A program made the position numbers and the translations under genes. 64,000 bases of DNA, taken from the NCBI GenBank assembly GCA_935421135.1, contig OW285191.1, positions 18,182,700 to 18,246,699 on the forward strand, read 5' to 3'. This document shows, piece after piece, positions 27,613-39,435 of this stretch; the first letter of the stretch is position 1; every line of letters starts with the position of its first letter. The notes under the pieces were generated by a model. It was not told the origin of the DNA, did not search any database, and worked only from the letters and a program-made list of their open reading frames with translations. The DNA comes from Bugulina stolonifera (taxonomy: Eukaryota; Bryozoa; Gymnolaemata; Cheilostomatida; Bugulidae).

Positions 27613-28181
27613 CTAGAGAGAAAACAACTCCCAACTACATGTTCCATAGTGCTATTAGAGCCTGTCAACGACATTATCTTATGCTTATAGAGAAAGCAAT
27701 AATACTTTGTATGAATTAGCTATGTGGCAGCTTGATAGTAGAGTATATACATCTACATGGTATCAAAACCTTGGCGTTAGCATTATTATGTATTATTATG
27801 ATCGTTTGGTTGCAGATTTTCTCCGGTTGTAAATTGAAATTCTGTTTTAATTTTTTCGAAACTTCCCTACAAAATGTAGAAGGAAAGGTAGTCTAAAGTT
27901 ACATGGAAATATTTAATTATATCGTGTTAGTGTTAACACATGATATTGTCTAGCCTGTGCTATAATAAACAGTACCCAACAACTTGGTTATATAATTTAT
28001 TATGAAAGAAACATGGAGTTGCCAAACAACATGAAATACACATTAAGCCTAGACTAGATTTGAGGACTGGTTACTAGTTGATACACAGGTACAGGTACAT
28101 AGGCTAAATGACCAAGTGTCATAGCCTTGGCCCCTCAGTGGACTGGTTACTTATTCATATGCATGTACATATGCTAGTCTA
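27613..28181. other. Spacer downstream of MMP gene A
   Basis: AT-rich and without recognisable exons. On the minus strand AATAAA at 27996-28001, about 180 bp after the MMP A stop, is a plausible polyadenylation signal. Confidence 0.4.
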
Positions 28182-31100
28182 TCAGCCTCGGCACCTTCTT
28201 CCTCTGCACCGTCGTCTGTTTCTATTCCCGCGTTTTCTTGCTCGAATGCGTTGATTCCTTCTGCGTCTACGGCGATTACGTCTCCTTCTCTCTTGAATAC
28301 GTCGAGGAACAAATGGTTGCGTGAATGGAAGGGTTACAAAGACAGGTGGCGTGGTGGTTATCACAGGTGGCGCAGGGGTTATCACAGGTGGAGCAGGGGT
28401 TGCCACAGGTGCTTGTGTGACTGGAGCAGGAGTGAATGTAGGGACTATAGTAACAGGTGCTGCCGTTATACTAGGAGGTGGTGCCAGAGAAGTAGCAGGT
28501 GCCCTGTTTACTATGACCTATAAAATAACATTATTACCTTCAGATTCATCTTTACCTGTGAGAATTTAGATATTGGTTCAGTTGCTCAATGAAGTGCAGA
28601 AGTAGGGAGTTCAAAGGTCAACTGATCAGATTATAATTAATACATGCACAACATAAGAAGCTACTTACCAGGTTGTTTGGGCCGCCATAGATTGACCGTA
28701 TACCAGCAATATCATCAGGATGTAGGTCACGCTCAAAATCACGATGCATCGTACTAGCAAACATGAAGGCTTCAGCAACCTCCGAGTGATCCAATCCCAA
28801 CGAGTGACCTAATTCATGGCAGAGTGTGTCTTGGAAACTCACAAATTCCTCTACAAAGGCATGAGTAATGTAAGCATTGACTTGATTGGCTTGGTTTTAA
28901 TGATATCGAAGTCACAGAATGCAACACCTTCCATGCAGGCCTTACACATCCTTGCTACATTGTCTTGAATGCTGAATGTAATCAAAGGTCTGGTTTTATT
29001 TCTCTTGGGAGTTGCTCGTTCACTCTCAAATAAATTTACTTGCAGGCTTTTCAAATTTCATTGATGAAATCAAGAAGGTTCAGTAGTTTGGTGGGGATGT
29101 GCAATTTAGTTGGGGTACCAGTACCAGCACCAGTACCAGCACCAGTACCAGCACCAGTACCAGCACCAGTACCAGCACCAGTACCAGCACCAGTACCAGC
29201 ACCAGTACCAGCACCAGTACCAGCACCAGCACCAGCACCAGTACCATAATTTGAGTCGAAAATCCATGAGTGTACTGGGGAGTATTACAAGTAGCTTTTA
29301 GATATATTATCTTTACTAAGCATAGGCATTCCAGTACATGTAGCTTTTAGATTATAGCTTTACCAAGCATAATAAGTATAATTATACAGATAGCTAGTAG
29401 AGCACAGGGTACCAGTTCCTCACTAGGCAAAAGGCTAATGTCAGTAGAGGTTAGGCAGTCAAAGGGTTAAAATCTGCAAGTATTATTTCTCTGTTGTTTT
29501 GTATATTGTTCTGTATTGTTTTTGGTGAATTATTTTTTGTACTATAACACGTGTACGTTTTTGTTGTTGTTTACTTAGGTTACGAACACATACATGTAAT
29601 AAAAGGAATAACATACACATGACGTAAAGATACCCAGTCAACCCAACACCTCATACTGGCACAATGAGTCTCTGTGAAATCAGGGAGATTTGGTAAGTAT
29701 GAACATTCCACGAGTATATATCGCATATACGTAGAGAATAGAGAGTTCCTGTAACTCACCTAGTCTACTAACTGAAGTAAATGTCTGCTGTACATATGTA
29801 CATGTACACGCATTGTGCTTTCATTATGTAACATTTTGGTCAAATGCCTGAATTAATCTACGCTAGGAACAAATCATATGTCAACAAATTTGCTTTCATC
29901 ACATGGTTGTCCTAGTGCAAACTTTGCCACAAACCTGGTTGTCCTGGGGCGAACTTTGCCACCCACTTAAATCTACTGTCAAATGCAATGTGAGATGACC
30001 CAGGGTTGAGAAATGGTGTTGGTGATTCAGCCTCAGCTAGAACATCCCCTCGTACTGTTTGTCCTGGTAGGGCATCAACAAAGCCAATAAATATGTTGGC
30101 TACTTGCTTCTCAGGAAATATCTCAAAGGATATTCCAGATTCTTGAGCCCACCTCTACAAAACATACGCCAGCCAGTCACCAAGACTGCAGGTGCTATAG
30201 ATTTGAAAATAATGCTGGACATTTAAGAATATTGGTCAACAAAACCCTGCCCACTAGTCATGTCCACTAGTAGTTCTGTCTTACCGTAGCACAGAATAGT
30301 AGACCAGCATCTTGATCAGCTTTACTCATCTGACTGGAGTAGTTATTAAAACCAATGGTGATAGGGAATGTGAAGTCATTACCAGGTGTTACCCATGTAT
30401 CTACTCCTGGTATTACAGCCCACCGCTTCTTCCGCACTGAACCACCCTCCGTCCGGTGCAGCAGCTCTCTTGGCTTGTCTGGATTACCACATCTGGGTCT
30501 AAGCATAAAATTCTGAGTTTTCTCGTCCAATTCGCCTGAAAGTTGGAGGTTATAAAAGTAGATAGAAACATGAAAAAAATAGTTATTTTTTCTGTTGTGT
30601 TGTTTCTGCATTTTAATGTGCTATCAAAATACGTTGTATGAATTTAACACTTTAACAACTTCTTTTGAATATTTTTGAAGATATACAACCTCCATGTCTC
30701 GTCATAAATCACCAGCTGTGAGTATGATTACTAGGTGTGGTTCTAAGGACACAACTGGAATGTAGAGATATTGTGTGGTCAAGTTAGGTTGTAGCTTAGT
30801 CAGAATTCATAATCTCTTGCTAGAAGATAGTATGGCTATGGGTATGACTAGTAATGTTCCACCTGTAAATACAGTTTTATTGCCCAACATTGTTAAGGTA
30901 CTACCTTACCATCATCCCCTAGTTTGTATATCTTTTTCATTACAGAGAGTGGTCCCTTAATCATCTCCCCCATGTTTGTAGCATGTAGGTCACCTGAGCT
31001 GGAGTTATTCTACAAATGCCAGAAGGCTAGATAAAATAGAATAGAATGTCTCAATCGCTACTGCTTACAGTTTATACTCTGCAACAAATAAAGTCCAGAG

Positions 31101-31363
31101 AAATATGCAGCAGAGGAGTTTTTGTCTATTTAGGCTACACTGCTAGGAATTCACATGTTTATCTACGTTTACCTACGCACAATGAAACATGATACATTAA
31201 CAACTCGTACCACATAATTAAACCGTTTCAACCAATCAAAGGCCATCTTATAGTCTGGTACGAAGATATCATTTTCCTTTCTGTTAACATCTTTGGTCAG
31301 GCTGGCTTCTTTAACCACAGCGGTTACAATAGGAATGCTGAGGAGCAGTATCCAGGCTCTCAT
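28182..31363 (-). CDS. Secreted matrix metalloproteinase A with Arg-rich C-terminal tail
   Basis: Exons 31211-31363, 30910-31009, 30285-30535, 29935-30154, 28669-28850 and 28182-28517 give 413 residues. Order: signal peptide ([13 protein letters not shown]), prodomain with the cysteine switch PRCGNPD (Cys100), furin-type site RKKR (119-122), catalytic domain with [11 protein letters not shown] (zinc ligands His253, 257 and 263, catalytic Glu254) and Met-turn in FMFAST. A Pro/Thr/Val-rich linker follows from about 309 to 372. The last 40 residues contain 24 Arg and one Lys, starting [10 protein letters not shown]. No hemopexin domain follows. The structural-zinc loop is divergent ([10 protein letters not shown] where HGD... 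is usual). It should be a secreted, furin-activated zinc endopeptidase. Its tandem paralogue lies just upstream, transcribed in the same direction. Confidence 0.92.
29116..29247 (+). repeat. ACCAGTACCAGC 12-bp minisatellite
   Basis: About eleven copies lie in MMP A intron 4. The Val-Pro-Ala-Pro and Gln-His-Gln-Tyr frames on the plus strand are repeat artefacts. Confidence 0.9.
29903..29966 (-). repeat. 32-bp duplication of the MMP A exon 4 donor region, decayed copy
   Basis: The end of exon 4 and donor (GGACAACCAG|gtttgtgg) are followed 32 nt later by GGACAACCATGTGATG. The second copy has lost the AG|GT. The matching pair in MMP B is intact, so the duplication predates the gene duplication. 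Confidence 0.75.
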
Positions 31364-34300
31364 GATGCACCCTCTGTATCTATAGTGCTGCTACTATAGT
31401 AGCCAGTAACTGAACTATCCTCTACAATGAATAAGTATAAGTATTTATATTTCAAATGGTGTGACCAGTTTGCATGGATAGTAAGTAGAACATTATACTC
31501 CACAAAGGAAACGTGAATCCAACCTCAATGAGGTTCAACCAACGGGAACTATCACACTAACAGATGTGTGAGCAGTAGACTCTGCTGGACGCTGCTGGAT
31601 TGGCTAACCTCTCCAGAGTTAAAATCTTGTGAATTTTTCGATTAAAGTCGTCTTCTCCACTAAAAGAGATTCTGACTCTAACCAAGGTGTTCATACAGTA
31701 GGATCTATGGCTCTGATTGATACTAATGTAATGAATCTCATCATGTATGGCATGGCTCTGAAAACATTGGTCAGTGGACCATACCATACCTTATATAATG
31801 GTTTACACTGGGTAATTTATCCATCAATAAAAATCGTCCAATAAAAGCACAAGATTTCTAAAATTTAATCTCTACAATTTTGTGGTCAAGCTGCAAAATC
31901 TCCTGAAAGCCATATTTACACTAGGCGATTTATTCGCTTGAACGGGTCCTGGGCCTATTCAGGTGATTTATAGCTGAAGGTTTATAAAAAATATATACTT
32001 TGTATTTTGGCCACAAACTCTAGATAATTAAACTTGGAGATTTTATATTTACACTGGAATATTTTGTCGAGGCTAAGCAAGTTTTATAAACACACTTGAT
32101 CTCCAGCATAGATAAATCTGAACATAAGTTGCTACAAGAGCTCAAGATGCTACAAGAGCTCACCATTAAACTCAACAAGAGACCATTTGCAAACCAGACA
32201 CTGTCAGCAAGGTTTAATTGAGTTGACTCCAACAAACCATGTGGGGGCCGTCTATTAACATCACCGACATTACATTGGAGAGTACAGAACTCAGGGTAAA
32301 TTAATCCCTTGAGTTATTGTAATAGGATTTTCTTTGAAGTAGTATAAGTAAGTTAATATTTAAGTTATGAAATATTCACAAGAGAAGTGCACAATAATTA
32401 CACTATGTACATTATGTAGATTTTGAAGGGGAATATTGGTTGAAATATGGACGCATGTAGTGTTACTGGATTTTGATAGCCCCCCCCCCATAGTGTAATG
32501 TACAGAAATGAAACAAATGACACACAACCAACAAGAAAAATTTAGATATTAAACTAAAAAAGTATAATTGATTTCTCAAGCAAATCGATAGGCAATAAGG
32601 ACATACTTGTAGAATACCCAACAATATTATAATTATATAATGGTTGTATAACCATCACGTAATACATAGTCTATATACACATAATGTTATTAAAATGCCT
32701 AGATATAGCATAATATAATTTAAAGTATATAAATTAAACAGGGAAATAATAGGCAGTTTTATCTGTATTTATCAAGTATGGAAATTAAGTTACCAACCCA
32801 ATTCTGTGTTATTCTAGTAATATGTCTTTTAATCTGATGATTTTTATATCTCTTATTCCAGTAATTTTTACTGAAACATTAGTTTATAGCACGAAACTGG
32901 TAGTAATAGAAGAGATATAACACTGAGATCCCATCAAACATTGAACTATAAATTACGTGATGGTTATATAACCATTATATAATTATAATATTGTTGGATA
33001 TTCTACATTATTTTGTCCTTGTTACTAATCTATTTATTTGAGAAATCAATTACTTTTTTCGTTAACTATATACATTTTTCTTTTTGGTTTCCCGCCTAAC
33101 TTAGGTAGACCCATGATTGTGTAAGCTATGTAACCAGACAACAAGAATAATATAACTAAACAAAAAATGGTATAGAATATTATTTCTATAGCTAACAGCG
33201 AAGACATTACCAGTGTTAACTTACCCGACCTTGCGTCTAGCTGGCTGCACCTCCAACTGCCACAACTGTAATTCTATTAAACCCATTCATACATAAATTA
33301 CTTTATTGCTCTTTTATCTAATTTATTGAGGTTGGAAACTGTTAATCCAAATGAGAATCAGCTAAACTTAGACGTAATCTCTTTTTTAAATTAAACTCTC
33401 ATGGATAAATCTGTTAATTCCCGAACTGGAACTAAGAGTCTACTCAAACTGCGGAAAGAGCCAATTACATCCACATTCTGACAGCTCTAGGATATAGCCT
33501 GCATCTGGGACCGGTCTCAATCACTGTACACCCGTAAATACTTAACCATAGAACACAGGCTTTTATCCTGGCCCAAGCATTATATTATTGTACAGCTCTA
33601 CTCTCCCTAGTTCCACCACATGATATCTACACACTACACAGTCATGTACTTTACACTACCACTGAGATTATGCATACAATGTACATTATTATATGCATTG
33701 TACATAAATGTATATGCATTATACATTTGTATTATAATAATATTATAATATAAAATTATGCTATGCCTACAATAACATTTTAGTATATTCTGCAATGTAT
33801 GCACACACCAGGGTCCACACAACATGCTATAACAGTTAGCTTGGAGAACATCCTAACACTGAAGGTAATATTAGTAACACCTATTTGGGAACAGTTGTAC
33901 ATTGTGTACATTATAACTGCCAACAAAAAATATCTATCTTGTCCTGGTGGACTTTTCAACTGCGACTAACGATTCTATTTCATATTTCTAACCAATATTC
34001 TTGGCAAGTAAATAGGCCTATACATGTACATGTATATGTAGGTCCCAAGTCTAGCCTAACTGCTACTAGTGTATAATATGGTAATTTGTTACCAATTGGC
34101 CAGAGCATTGTTAATTGATCACCGATATTAACTAGCAGGGACTTATGTACTATGGTACTATTTACTATTATTTAGAGTGAGAGCAGTTAACTAATTTTTC
34201 TAGTGTTGGGTTTTCTATAATATGCATGTACTGTATGATCATGTACATTTTATTGAAGGAAGCACCAATAACATTCCTACCATACCACCTACAACAGGGA

Positions 34301-34490
34301 GGATGAACGCCTAGGGTGTATATAGTACTGAATCTGTCTTGAAGTATATGACATCACCCCCATCCCACCCCTTCTTTATCCCTCCTTCACCCACCCCCAC
34401 CCTCCCACCACATCCCTTCCTCCACCCCACCAAAGAGTTCATGCCGACCTGCACTGTGTAAAAAACTGTAAATATAGTGCTAATGTATTA
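31364..34490. other. Spacer between MMP A and MMP B
   Basis: No coding exon is supported. It contains the 0.56-kb inverted-repeat element at 32528-33088, a pyrimidine-rich CCCACCCC tract at about 34352-34433, and a minus-strand AATAAA at 34248-34253 that could end MMP B transcripts. Confidence 0.5.
32528..33088. mobile_element. Foldback / MITE-type element with long terminal inverted repeats
   Basis: The left arm (32528-32664) and right arm (32950-33088) are inverted copies of about 135 bp. Shared blocks include AACAATATTATAATTATATA and AACCATCACGTAAT. The 285-bp centre is AT-rich with no open frame. This looks like a non-autonomous DNA transposon between the two MMP genes; its superfamily cannot be told. 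Confidence 0.7.
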
Positions 34491-37400
34491 TCAACTGTTA
34501 CATGATCTCAGTCGACAGCCTATCTTCTTTCCTCCATGTTTCCTTTCTTGGTTGCGCTTCACCTTTTGCTTCCTCTTCCTGTTTTGTGTATGTTTCCTCC
34601 ATCGTTTAGGTTTTCGATCTTGTTTACGCTTTTTGTCTTGTTTACGCTTCCTCTCTTGCAAACTTTTTCTTTTTCTGGTGCGCTTCTTTTTAATTCTTTG
34701 TAGTTGACGATGCCGTCGTCTCTCTTTGATACGCCGAGGTAGAAATGAACTTGTTACTGGGAATGCAGCAAATATGACAGGCAGAGTGGTTGTTGTAAAG
34801 AATTGTATCTCTGCAGAGAAGGTGAAGCTGGGACCAATAGGAGTGGGAGCGGCTGTAATACTTGGAGGCATTGGCAGAGGGGTGGCAGGGGTTCTGTTTA
34901 CTACTACCTGTAAAAAGTAGATGATATACAGTCATGTACCCGCAATTAGTAGATGATATACAGTCATGTACCCGCAATATTAGTAGATGATATACAGTCA
35001 TGTACCCGCAATTAGTAGATGATATACAGTCATGTACCTGCTATTAGTAGATGATATACAGTCATGTACCCGCAATTAGGAGATGATATACAGTCATGTA
35101 CCCGCTATTAGTAGATGATATACAGTCATGTACCGCTATTAGTAGATGATATACAGTCATGTACCTGCTATCAGTAGATGATATACAGTCATGTACCCGC
35201 TATTAGTAGATGATATGCAGTCATGTACCCGCTATTAGTAGGTGATATGCAGTCATGTACCTGCTATTAGTAGATGATATACAGTCATGTACCCGCTATT
35301 GCTGTTTTAATCGATCAATAATTTTTATATATTATTATTTATTACGATGCTGTCTACTACTAGTCAAACCCTATGCCTATGCAAGTCATAGTCTATCATC
35401 AATGACCTTTACATATATGCAGCCCACTTGAAGTTGCAAACTTCATTTATATGGGCATCACTATATTGTATTAACTACACTCCGTGTTGAAACCCAAGGG
35501 TGACTGATCTACTCATCATTGATCCCTTAATAATGGTTATTTGCCATTTTGACTCACAAATTATAGAGTTATGTCCCTCAATATGAAAGAATAACAACTC
35601 CATTAGCAATCATTTTACTTCTATGATTAGGAAGTTGTCCTCTCTCCCTCTCTTACAATGACCACATTGGAAAGTTGACTATACCAAATATTTGCAGGGT
35701 GAGATAATAGATAAGTCAACTCTAAACAGACCAAGTTAGCATTATATGCACTATAAAATGGGCAAATACGTCTTGTAGATAATAAAATAACTAAACTACA
35801 TGTAAGTGTTATTGTTAGTGCTAACCCTTGTATTATAAATTATCAATAATATCTTCTTAATTGTCTACAATAATGCATTTCCTGCATACACAGGGGATAA
35901 CAACTCCAAAGATTAGATCAGGTAGAGTTTTACTCACTAAATTGTTTGGAGGACCATAAATTGATCTGATACCAGCAATATCATCCAGATTCAAGTCACG
36001 CTCAAAGTCTCTATGCTGTGTGCTGGCAAACATTAGTGCCTCGGGAAGTTGTGAATGGTCCAACCCCAGGCTATGTCCTATCTCATGACATAACGTCTCC
36101 TGGAAGCTTACATACTCTTCTGCAATACAATAAGAATGTGTTGATTCAGGTGCAGTTTATGTAGAGGTAAAAGAGTGATATATATGACTAAGAGAAGGCA
36201 ACTCTTAATATAATTGATTCTACCTGCAATATTACCTGCTAATAGTTTAGTTAGTGCTATAAGATTCATCAACTATTGTATCCAATAAATTTGGGAGTTG
36301 TCTTGCATTTTATAATAACCTTTTTGCAGTCCCTGCTTCTCTTTTACATGCAATAGAGATGCAAATAGCTGGAAAAATTGAAAATAGTTTTGAGATTTTG
36401 CAGAATGCCTTAGTTTATAGGATTTGACAGTCTTGGTGAGAAAAAACAACAATTATTTCAATTATATTATTAGCTTTACCTCTCACACCAAAGTTACAAA
36501 AAGCAACTTTTTCAAAAGTGTAATTAATCCTCTAAACGGGATTAGTGACCAATAAACAAGTGAATATGTTGTATACTTCCATCACCTGGTTGTCCTGGGG
36601 TAAACTTTGCCACCCACCTGGTTGTCCAGGAGCAAACTTTGCCACCCACTTAAACCTCTTATCAAATATTATGTGGGATGATCCGGGTTTGAGAAATGGT
36701 GTTGGTGAATCAGCCTCAGCCAGCACGTCTCCGCGATTCGTCAGAGCATCAGAGAATCCAATGAATATGTTTGCTACTTTCTTCTCCGGGAATATTTCAA
36801 AAGACACTCCAGATTCCTGGGCCCACCGCTAAAAGATAAGTAGTGCTATAATACTTATTGTATCTCATTACCAATACAAATTTTTAAAATTTGCAAATTT
36901 ATGTATACCATGATGACTGCAGTTGGTGATTAACATACATATAGATCTGTCTTACCGTAGCACAGAATAGTAGACCAGCATCTTGATCAGCTTTACTCAT
37001 CTGACTAGAGTAGTTATTAAAACCAATGGTGATAGGGAATGTGAAGTCATTACCAGGTGTTACCCATGTATCTACTCCTGGTATCACAGCCCACCGTTTC
37101 CTCCGTAAATGACCACCCTCGGCCCAGCGCAGTAGCTCTCTCGGCTTGTCTGGATTACCACATCTGGGTCTAAGCATAAAATTCTGAGTTTTCTCGTCTA
37201 ATTCACCTGAAAAACACAGAGTGTATAAAAATAGACTTGGTAATATCTTGTAATATAAAGCTGTGTACTAGAGAGTGTTGACTTTTCCTCTGGAGCTCTA
37301 GCTCTGGATCACTGATCTCTAGGTCACAGCTCATAATTATTTGATCTCTAAAAATTGACCTCTCTAAATGAGGTTAGTAGTGTCTTCTCAGAGTACCACA

Positions 37401-38031
37401 ACAATAAGATAGTGTAATCCCTTCATAACAAGAGTAATGTTATACGTAGGTGTAGATTATAATGTACTACAATTATGTAATAGTTGTTAATGGGCTACCG
37501 TTATTTCCTAGGTTGTATATCTTTTTCATAATAGACAGAGGTTCTTTTATGCTCTCTTCTATTTCACCAGACGTGATCAAGTCAGCCGTGCCACTCTACA
37601 AAATGACAGAGTGGAATTTTGGCTAGCTTCCCATAAGCCCATGGTATATGCGACCATGAAAAGGGCAGACGACCCATCATGTTAAGAGAAAAGTACATGC
37701 ATGATAGATTCCTAACCGATTTTTACAGCATCAATATTATGTTCTTTAATATTGCTTATAATAGATAACTAGACACCATCAAATCATGTCATATCACATC
37801 ATACCATGATACATGGTACAGCATCAACCAGCATAGTTATGTAGTTATTGTAATAGCCTGCATTCTTACCACATAGTTAAATCGTTTCAACCAATCAAAA
37901 GCTTTTTTGTGGTCAGGTATGAAAGTTTCTGCAGCGCTATTCTCCCCTTTAATATTCTCTGTAAAGGCGCTGCCTTTAACTGTAGCGTTTACAAGGGTCA
38001 TCACTCCAAGAAGTATTAGCCAAACTTCCAT
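34491..38031 (-). CDS. Secreted matrix metalloproteinase B with Lys/Arg-rich C-terminal tail
   Basis: Exons 37870-38031, 37499-37595, 36956-37206, 36618-36828, 35938-36119 and 34491-34907 give 439 residues. The start is the ATG at 38029-38031, followed by a signal peptide (MEVWLILLGVMTLV). The cysteine switch PRCGNPD has Cys102, the furin site is RRKR (121-124), and the zinc helix is [11 protein letters not shown] (His252, 256 and 262) with LMFAST as Met-turn. Every intron sits in the same phase as in MMP A. The C-terminal exon again has a Pro/Thr-rich start (NRTPATP) and then PRRIKERRR. The tail, 359-439, has 43 Lys/Arg in 81 residues and is twice as long as that of MMP A. No hemopexin domain. 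Exon 3 is nearly identical to that of MMP A while exons 5 and 6 are well diverged. Confidence 0.92.
34917..35300 (-). repeat. 30-bp minisatellite next to the MMP B exon 6 acceptor
   Basis: About twelve copies of AGTAGATGATATACAGTCAT plus GTACCCGCTATT lie in MMP B intron 5. The array begins within about 10 bp of the last exon's acceptor. Confidence 0.9.
36586..36649 (-). repeat. 32-bp duplication of the MMP B exon 4 donor, both copies intact
   Basis: GGACAACCAG|gtgggtggcaa is followed 32 nt later by GGACAACCAG|gtgatgg. The first donor (exon end 36618) keeps phase with exon 5. The second would shift the frame. Confidence 0.8.
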
Positions 38032-39167
38032 CACAACTATTGTACCTCTTTTATATATGCACTAGCTTGACTCAGGTGCAATTTGGATCTTCTACTCTCT
38101 ATTGTAGAGTAATATAAAGGCATTAATAATGTCATAGGTTAAACTATTGTATAAGTATTGTATGTTCCAAATTGTTTTACCTTCACAGCTTCGTGAGCAG
38201 GTAGTTTTGTTTGTTATGTCCCATAGCATTAGCATTACATCACATCTTACCTTGTATGTCACATCATGCATCATGTCACGCCACATTATGTCACAGTTAG
38301 AAAAATGCTTACAGTTTTAAAAAATGAAAATTTCAGAACTGATAAAACTGATAGAGCTGAATTTTAAATTCATTATTTCAACAAACAAGCAGTAGGTCTA
38401 CAACAGCATTATTCTAATTTTACCATTTAATAAAAATTATGTGAAATGTACAAAATTGCTACAACTGTCACAGGAATCTAAGCCAAACGTCTGATTATTG
38501 ATGGGTTCAGAGCATTAACTCTCAGATTATATTATCAAACGTCATGTATAAAGAAATATGTGAAAGGAGACATTAAGATATGCAAATTTAACCAAATCTG
38601 TCCCAGTTTGATTTTATCCTTTTTTATTTACTCGCAAACTACCTACCTGCTGTGTACCAGCCAGGAATAGCAGCTAATGTATATGTACATGTTAGTATTA
38701 ATCACATTATCTTTGGGCATTAATATAATGAAGACTTAATCTATTTACAGGCTTAAAGTGTCATGCCTGCGCTGTGGTCTAAACAACTATAGTAATTATT
38801 AAGAATTAATAATTAATAATGAAAATATGTAAATATTTCTGTGTTATCTGCTTCCTTGTCTCTGACGGAGCTTTGTGAAATATATATGACTGCTGCATGT
38901 AAACAGGAGCTGAGTGTTAACCTACATGTACCACTAATCTACTATTTATTAATAAATTGGTATAATAAGTGCATTATACAAGATATCTGTGCTTTAGTGG
39001 ATGCCAACAAATAATCTGTGGAACAAAAGTAGAGCTTAATGAACTGGAGCTAAACTTCTATGTGGACCATGACACAACTTTGCATCTGCAATTCTTTATC
39101 ATGACTTATTTTAGTGAAATATGGTATGAATATGATCAAATTATATTATATAATACATTAGGCCATA

Positions 39168-39435
39168 TTATGCGGTAGGCCATATCACACAGTATAGGCA
39201 ATATCACACAGTATAGACCATATTATACAGTATAGACCATATTATACAGTAGGCCATATTATACAGTAGGCCATATTATACGGTAGGCCATATTATACGG
39301 TCGGCCATATTATACGGTCGGCCATATTATACGGTCGGCCATTTTATACAGTAGGCCATATTATGCGGTAGGCCATATTGTACGGTAGGCCATATTATAG
39401 AGTAGTCCATATTATACAGTAGGGCATATTATACA
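39168..39435. repeat. 17-bp GGCCATATTATACAGTA minisatellite
   Basis: Around fourteen imperfect copies, with CGGTC/CAGTA variants and two longer units containing CACACAGTATAG. Confidence 0.9.

Noticed and set aside
28251..28569. Plus-strand frames opposite the MMP A tail (Gly/Val-rich and Arg/Trp-rich)
   Set aside because: They are antisense shadows of the Pro/Thr-rich linker and Arg tail exon.
29040..29301. VPAPVPAP and HQYQHQYQ open frames
   Set aside because: Product of a 12-bp repeat in MMP A intron 4, antisense to the gene.
36545..36832. Plus-strand 95-residue open frame
   Set aside because: Antisense shadow of MMP B exon 4.
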